Positions 52,999 through 57,316 of a DNA stretch of 57,316 nt are shown in pieces; within the stretch, counting starts at the first letter, position 1, and every line of letters starts with the position of its first letter. The notes under the pieces are model-generated. The model saw only the letters and a list, made by a program, of their open reading frames with translations, did no database searches and was not told the DNA's origin. The stretch spans positions 1-57,316 of the forward strand of contig CAJOHZ010000013.1 in assembly GCA_905234695.1 (NCBI GenBank). Direction: 5' to 3'. This DNA comes from an uncultured Bacteroidales bacterium (GTDB lineage Bacteria > Bacteroidota > Bacteroidia > Bacteroidales > P3). The translations under genes were made by a program, and so were the position numbers.

Positions 52999-54453
52999 AT
53001 GTTGCAAAAGAAACTGATTACCGGCCTGTTCTGGGTACTGCTGCTCAACCTGCTTATCAAGCCCTTTTGGATACTGGGCATCGAGGTGGGGGTGCAGAAT
53101 GCAGTGGGCGCGGCAGAGTATGGCCTTTATTTCGCCGTCTTCAACCTGGCCTATATCTTCAACATCCTCCTGGATATAGGGGTGACGAATTTCAACACCC
53201 GCAACATCGCGCAACACCCGCAGTTGATTGGCAAGCACCTTCCGGCCATCCTGAGCCTGAAACTGCTGCTGGGGGTGCTGTATGTGGTGGTGGCGTTCAC
53301 CGTGGGGCTGCTGATGGGTTATTCGTCGAAAGAGTTCCACCTGTTGGCCCTGCTTACCTTTAACCAGTTCCTCAGCTCGCTGATATTGTATCTGCGAAGC
53401 AATTTTGAAGGGCTGCTGCTCTTCAAGTGGGATAGCGTCATCAGCATCCTCGACCGCGTGGTGATGATACTCATCTGCGGTTTCCTGCTTTGGGGGCGAG
53501 GTATGGGGAACGACGGCAGTTTCACCCTCTTTCATTTCGTCTATGCGCAGACGGCCGCCTATCTGCTCACCGGGGCATTGGCCTTGGGGGTGCTGCTGCG
53601 CCGCACCGGGGTGCATGGGCTGCGGTTCAGCCGCCCCTTCTCGCTGGCCATCCTCAAGCAGTCGCTTCCCTTTGCCCTGCTGGTGTTGCTGATGGCCTCG
53701 TACAACAGACTGGACCCGGTGTTGCTACAGCAACTCTCGCCGGTGGGCACGGGCGATTACCAGGCGGGCATCTATGCCGGAGCATTCCGGCTGCTGGACG
53801 CCCTTACGATGATTGCCTATCTTGTGTCGGTGCCGTTGCTGCCGGTATTCTCCCGTCAGACCAAAGAGGGCGGGGAACAGCTGGTGGACACCCTGCGGAT
53901 GGTCACCTCGCTGATGGCGGTGTTCGCCATCCCTGCGGCATTGTTTCTGTCGCGGCTGGATGGCGAGTTGATGGAGTTGCTGTATATTGAACATATCGAC
54001 GAGTCGGCGGCGGTGTTCCGTATCCTTATCTTCTGCATTATCCCGATTTCGGTGACGTACGTCTACGGCACCCTCCTCACGGCAGGGGGGCGACTCAAGC
54101 AGTTGAATATTTTGGCGGCTTGTGCGTTGGTGCTCAACGTAGTGGTGAATATTGTGTGCATCCCGCGCTTTGGGGCTGTGGGGTCGGCATGGGCCAGTCT
54201 TACCGCACAGAGTTTCATGGCATTGGCACAGGTAGTGATGGCGATGAAAATTTTTAACATACGTCCTCGCCTCGGATATATACTAAAGTTGGCACTTTTT
54301 GCGTTATGTATCATAACGGGCTGTTGGCTGATGCCCGACATGGCGTGGTGGACCCAGTTGCTGGTGGCCGCCGCGGGAAGCGTCGGGTTGGCGTTGCTGC
54401 TCCGTTTATTGGATTTGAAAGAACTGATACTCATTATCAAAGAAAACAAATAG
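52999..54453 (+). CDS. Oligosaccharide flippase (Wzx/MATE-like)
   Basis: The 484-residue protein has about 12-14 transmembrane helices (from GLFWVLLLNLLIKPFWILG to LLVAAAGSVGLALLLRLL) and the layout of polysaccharide-type flippases: an FNIL-LDIGVTNFNTRNIAQ loop and LILYLRSNFEGLL. It should move lipid-linked saccharides or another lipid precursor across the inner membrane. No glycosyltransferases are adjacent, so this is an isolated flippase and its cargo is unknown. It precedes fabD by 10 bases. Confidence 0.88.
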   Translation: MLQKKLITGLFWVLLLNLLIKPFWILGIEVGVQNAVGAAEYGLYFAVFNLAYIFNILLDIGVTNFNTRNIAQHPQLIGKHLPAILSLKLLLGVLYVVVAFTVGLLMGYSSKEFHLLALLTFNQFLSSLILYLRSNFEGLLLFKWDSVISILDRVVMILICGFLLWGRGMGNDGSFTLFHFVYAQTAAYLLTGALALGVLLRRTGVHGLRFSRPFSLAILKQSLPFALLVLLMASYNRLDPVLLQQLSPVGTGDYQAGIYAGAFRLLDALTMIAYLVSVPLLPVFSRQTKEGGEQLVDTLRMVTSLMAVFAIPAALFLSRLDGELMELLYIEHIDESAAVFRILIFCIIPISVTYVYGTLLTAGGRLKQLNILAACALVLNVVVNIVCIPRFGAVGSAWASLTAQSFMALAQVVMAMKIFNIRPRLGYILKLALFALCIITGCWLMPDMAWWTQLLVAAAGSVGLALLLRLLDLKELILIIKENK

Positions 54454-54463
54454 ACAAACTGAA

Positions 54464-55354
54464 ATGAAAAAAGCATACATCTTCCCCGGTCAGGGAGCCC
54501 AGTTTGTGGGAATGGGCAAAGACCTGTACGATACCGACCCCCAGTGCCGCGACATGTTCGAGCGTGCCAATGAAATCATCGGTTTCCGTATTACCGACCT
54601 CATGTTTGCCGGCACTCCGGAAGACTTGAAGCAGACGAAGGTGACCCAGCCGGCCATCTTCCTGCACTCTGTGATTTTGGCGGCCCATCTGGGCGACCGC
54701 TTCCGTCCCGATATGGTGGGCGGCCACTCGCTGGGAGAGTTCAGCGCCTTGGTGGCGGCAGGGGCCATGAGTTTCGATGACGGTCTGAGGCTCGTCATCG
54801 CCCGTGCCAACGCCATGCAGAAATGCTGTGAACTGCGTCCCTCAACCATGGCGGCCATCGTGAAACTGGCCGACGACGTGGTGGAGCAGGTATGCGCCGA
54901 GATTACCGCTGCCGGCGAGGTGGTGGTGGCGGCCAATTACAACACCCCCGGCCAGTTGGTCATCAGCGGTACCCTTGAAGGGGTGGCGCAGGCATGTGAG
55001 AAATGCAAGGAGTTGAAGGGCCGTGCCCTGCCGTTGGCCGTCGGTGGCGCTTTCCACAGCCCGCTGATGGAGCCTGCCCGTGTGGAGTTGGCCCAGGCCA
55101 TCGAGCATACGGAGTTCCATGCCCCGATATGTCCTTGCTACCAGAACGTCTGTGCCCTGCCGGTCAGCGACCCCGCTGAAATCAAGCAGAACCTCAACAA
55201 GCAACTCACCTCTCCTGTCCGCTGGACCGCTACGGTGCAGCACATGGTGGCCGACGGCGCTGCCGAGTTCATCGAGGTGGGTCCCGGTACGGCCTTGCAA
55301 GGCATGGTTAAGCGCATCGCTCCCGAGGCTAACGCCTATTCCGCCGAGGCATAA
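54464..55354 (+). CDS. fabD: Malonyl-CoA:ACP transacylase
   Basis: The 296-residue protein matches FabD: KKAYIFPGQGAQFVGMGKDLY at the start, TQPAIFLHSV, the nucleophile motif GGHSLGEFSALVAAGA (serine of GHSLG), VVAANYNTPGQLVISG, the catalytic histidine region VGGAFHSPLM, and FIEVGPGTALQGMVKR. It loads malonyl units onto ACP for fatty acid synthesis. It follows the flippase gene closely. Confidence 0.97.
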   Translation: MKKAYIFPGQGAQFVGMGKDLYDTDPQCRDMFERANEIIGFRITDLMFAGTPEDLKQTKVTQPAIFLHSVILAAHLGDRFRPDMVGGHSLGEFSALVAAGAMSFDDGLRLVIARANAMQKCCELRPSTMAAIVKLADDVVEQVCAEITAAGEVVVAANYNTPGQLVISGTLEGVAQACEKCKELKGRALPLAVGGAFHSPLMEPARVELAQAIEHTEFHAPICPCYQNVCALPVSDPAEIKQNLNKQLTSPVRWTATVQHMVADGAAEFIEVGPGTALQGMVKRIAPEANAYSAEA

Positions 55355-55388
55355 ATCACTATATCATCCTCTATAATCCAACTCAATC

Positions 55389-56219
55389 ATGTTCAAAAAG
55401 TTCCTTCTCCTTTCGGCAGCGTGGCTGCTCTGCCTGCTCCCCCTGCGGGCACAGTTTTACATAGGCGTGCATGGCGGTGTGACACTGCCGACAGGCTATT
55501 ACGGTGACTCACGGATGAGCGACAACGAGTGGATGATGACCGAAGGACATCAGCTTCGTGCCGGTGCCGGCACCGGTTTCTCGGGCGGAGTGGATTTCAG
55601 CTATTCCATGCCGTTCCTCAACGACTTGTCGGTGCTGTTTTCGGTGGACTTTTTGCAGAGCGGGCCCAACAAGGATGTGCGCAACTACTACAATGGCACA
55701 TTCGCCAAGCGATACGAGAATTATGACGATTATGAGATGATATTGCCCAAATACCGGAACATACCCATCCTGCTGGGCCTGCGTTACAGTTACCCGTTGG
55801 GCACATTCTATGACCTCTACGGCGAAGCACAGATGGGCGTCAACATCCGTCAACTTACCGCATGGCAACTCTCTTTCGCCAGCGGCGAGTTCAAGACAGA
55901 TGACGGGGTGCTGCCCAGCTACACGTACAAAGAGACCTATGCTTATGAAGACCGTGTGACGCTAGCGTTCCATCTGGGAGCCGGCATCATGATACGCGAC
56001 ATTGTGAGTGTGGGTGCGGGAGTCCACCTGCTGGGCAAAGCACCATTGAGTTGGGATAATACGGTGACGACCTCGTACAATACGCCTGGAGGAAAGCACG
56101 AAGGGTCGGCCACAGATCATAGGGACTACACTGACATGAACCCCACGATGGTCTTCATCAATCTCGGGTTCCATATCAACCCCTTCAAGAACTACACCCG
56201 CCGCGTGCAGGAGAATTAG
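55389..56219 (+). CDS. Outer-membrane beta-barrel protein (porin-like)
   Basis: The 276-residue protein has a signal peptide (MFKKFLLLSAAWLLCLLPL, cut near RAQ). Alternating strands follow: FYIGVHGGVTLPTGYYG, GFSGGVDFSYSMPF, LSVLFSVDFLQSGP, NIPILLGLRYSYPLG, LAFHLGAGIMIRDIVSVGAGVHL. The size and glycine-rich strands fit a small 8-10-stranded outer-membrane barrel; it is not clearly an OmpA type because it has no peptidoglycan-binding domain. The role is unknown. It follows fabD by 34 bases. Confidence 0.78.
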   Translation: MFKKFLLLSAAWLLCLLPLRAQFYIGVHGGVTLPTGYYGDSRMSDNEWMMTEGHQLRAGAGTGFSGGVDFSYSMPFLNDLSVLFSVDFLQSGPNKDVRNYYNGTFAKRYENYDDYEMILPKYRNIPILLGLRYSYPLGTFYDLYGEAQMGVNIRQLTAWQLSFASGEFKTDDGVLPSYTYKETYAYEDRVTLAFHLGAGIMIRDIVSVGAGVHLLGKAPLSWDNTVTTSYNTPGGKHEGSATDHRDYTDMNPTMVFINLGFHINPFKNYTRRVQEN

Positions 56220-56238
56220 AAACGTTTCTTAGTTCGAG

Positions 56239-56784
56239 CTATTTTTTTATGAGGATGACGCTGAGGTAGATTACAAGTGCAAGTATACCGAGGCGATACA
56301 ATCCCGGCCAGATAATGCCGAGGAGTCCTGCGATGCCTAGGATAAGCAACATCTTCACCGCAATCTGTTTGCGTTCGGGAAGGGCGCGAAGGAGGTAGCG
56401 CTGGCGGTTGCGGAAATTATGCCATTTTGTCAGTTGCTGCTGCCACCATTGTTTCAACTTTCCTTGTCGACGGCCGCGTGAGTCCACCGTCTCGGCCCGC
56501 ATCACGGGCATCTTCTTCACCCGCACTCGGAGGGTCTTCCGGTACACCTTCCCCTCCATTGTGGCGGCGATTGTCAGTTTTGTCCGTCCTTTGGAGCGGT
56601 GCAGGCGGAATCGCTTTACCCCACTGATGTCGAGTGGGATATCCGTCGTGCGATAGCCGTTGTCGAGAGTGAGGTTCACCTGCTCGGCTCCGTTGCACTG
56701 CCATGTTAATTCCACAATATCGCCCTCAGTCACCGAGTGGCGGTCAATTTCAAAAACCATACGTTGTCTGTCTCTTTCCATCAC
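56239..56784 (-). CDS. Unknown protein with C-terminal membrane anchor
   Basis: The 181-residue protein has an N-terminal ~95-residue beta-rich part (FEIDRHSVTEGDIVELTWQCNGAEQVNLTLDNG, KTLRVRVKK) resembling an Ig-like fold. A basic linker (RGRRQGKLKQWWQQQLTKW) follows, then two hydrophobic helices (MLLILGIAGLLGIIWPGLY, LGILALVIYLSVILI). It is probably an inner-membrane protein with its N-terminal domain on the cytoplasmic side, as there is no signal peptide. I do not recognise the family. It runs away from the rRNA operon and converges on the barrel protein gene. Confidence 0.68.
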   Translation of the reverse strand: MMERDRQRMVFEIDRHSVTEGDIVELTWQCNGAEQVNLTLDNGYRTTDIPLDISGVKRFRLHRSKGRTKLTIAATMEGKVYRKTLRVRVKKMPVMRAETVDSRGRRQGKLKQWWQQQLTKWHNFRNRQRYLLRALPERKQIAVKMLLILGIAGLLGIIWPGLYRLGILALVIYLSVILIKK

Positions 56785-56937
56785 CCTTATTCTATCAAAT
56801 CACATGCCACCCGCTGGCCACTCATTTTTCCCTCTTCTATTAATCTATTGATTGCATTTTTTCTATTAATGCTGTTTTCTAATTTATTTCGCTAATTTAT
56901 AGTATTTTGCGTAAATCTTTGCATTTTTCTGTTTTTT

Positions 56938-56970
56938 CCGAGGTCGAAAACGGCGTGTTTCCGGCCTCGG
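56938..56970. other. Hairpin upstream of the rRNA promoter
   Basis: CCGAGG and CCTCGG enclose an imperfect stem with CGAAAAC and GTTTCCG near the centre. It lies in the AT-rich 491-base gap (56785-57275), where no gene was seen. Confidence 0.5.
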
Positions 56971-57081
56971 AACCGCTCCTTGCGCCCCCGTTTCCGCCCC
57001 TACGGTGAAAAATTTTCAATTTTCTTTTCGCTCGGGCACAGTATGTTGTGCAAAATTTTCAGGAAAAAATGAAAAAAAGTT

Positions 57082-57111
57082 TTTGCAGTTTGGAAAATGG
57101 TTGTATCTTTG
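57082..57111 (+). promoter_or_regulatory. Promoter of the rRNA operon
   Basis: TTTG (57082-57085) and TATCTTTG (57104-57111) are 18 bases apart. A-rich tracts just upstream (57063-57080) resemble an UP element. Transcription would start near 57118, giving a ~160-base leader that begins with a CCGCTTT/AAAGCGG hairpin (57115-57136). Confidence 0.75.
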
Positions 57112-57275
57112 CAGCCGCTTTCGCCGGAAAAAGCGGTGTCCCGCAGGGGGTGCCGGACGGCGGGGGCGAGAGTACGTTGAAACAGCTGAGATAGGGAGAT
57201 AGCGTGTGTCCCGGGAACCGCCGGTACGGCCGGTGGCAGGGATACGGAGAGTCAAAGGTGAAAAGATCAATTCAT

Positions 57276-57316
57276 ACAATGAAGAGTTTGATCCTGGCTC
57301 AGGATGAACGCTAGCG
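57276..57316 (+). rRNA. rrs: 16S ribosomal RNA, 5' end only
   Basis: The universal 16S start GAAGAGTTTGATCCTGGCTC, followed by AGGATGAACGCTAGCG, is unmistakable, and GCTAGCG is typical of Bacteroidota. The mature 5' end is placed about 57276 by alignment with the E. coli numbering. The gene runs off the right edge. Confidence 0.97.

Noticed and set aside
1..57316. tRNA genes, tmRNA and integrase or phage genes
   Set aside because: None was recognised on either strand by reading; the only mobile signs are small repeats and the RAYT remnant.

Overview
The window is chromosomal DNA from a GC-rich member of the Bacteroidota, most likely order Bacteroidales. The evidence is: Bacteroidota-type promoters (TTTG about 19-20 bases ahead of TAnnTTTG) before many genes; a type IX secretion (T9SS) sorting domain; a TonB-receptor/DUF4249 pair; the family-specific radical SAM/lipoprotein pair; RibBA and menaquinone genes; and a Bacteroidota-like 16S rRNA 5' end at the right edge. 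I cannot name the genus.

Layout. 1-11.9 kb: two leftward genes for very large secreted repeat proteins (choice-of-anchor J modules, fibronectin type III modules, InlB-like repeats); the first runs off the window and carries an apparent frameshift. 12.4-16.9 kb: a nucleoside kinase, then a patch seeded with six copies of one palindrome (REP-like), with wrecked remnants of a GH20 hexosaminidase and of the REP-type tyrosine transposase (RAYT), then pdxJ and metK; one palindrome sits in frame inside metK. 17.1-26.8 kb: an EF-hand membrane protein, aspS, a four-helix-bundle protein, menA-menG, an MBL-fold hydrolase, a small lipoprotein, a LysE-type exporter, a nitroreductase and a radical SAM protein. 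26.8-31.0 kb: infC (AUA start), rpmI, rplT, rplS, a nested MITE, thrS. 31.1-44.8 kb: a VWA/barrel protein, small lipoproteins, a PurL/PurM-like orphan, a TPR protein, methylmalonyl-CoA mutase, an M24 aminopeptidase, glutamine synthetase, folK, a TonB receptor with DUF4249 partner, and aroK. 44.8-47.7 kb: the leftward radical SAM/SPASM enzyme and its partner lipoprotein, a second MITE copy and a DAHP synthase-chorismate mutase. 48.2-56.8 kb: C69 peptidase, ribBA, an Ig-like lipoprotein, a flippase, fabD, an outer-membrane barrel protein and an unknown membrane protein. 56.8-57.3 kb: promoter and leader of an rRNA operon and the first bases of 16S rRNA.

Most genes are housekeeping. The striking layer is repeat DNA between and inside them: (i) the palindromes and their broken transposase; (ii) a 164-bp MITE in two inverted copies 18 kb apart; (iii) two heptamer arrays (NNNTCAC); (iv) three nonamer arrays (CTAGNNNNN) filling gene junctions, one of them coding; (v) two long imperfect inverted repeats. 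The best candidate for an under-described biological system is the radical SAM/SPASM-lipoprotein pair at 44.8-46.4 kb. All family calls come from reading the sequence; no database search was run.
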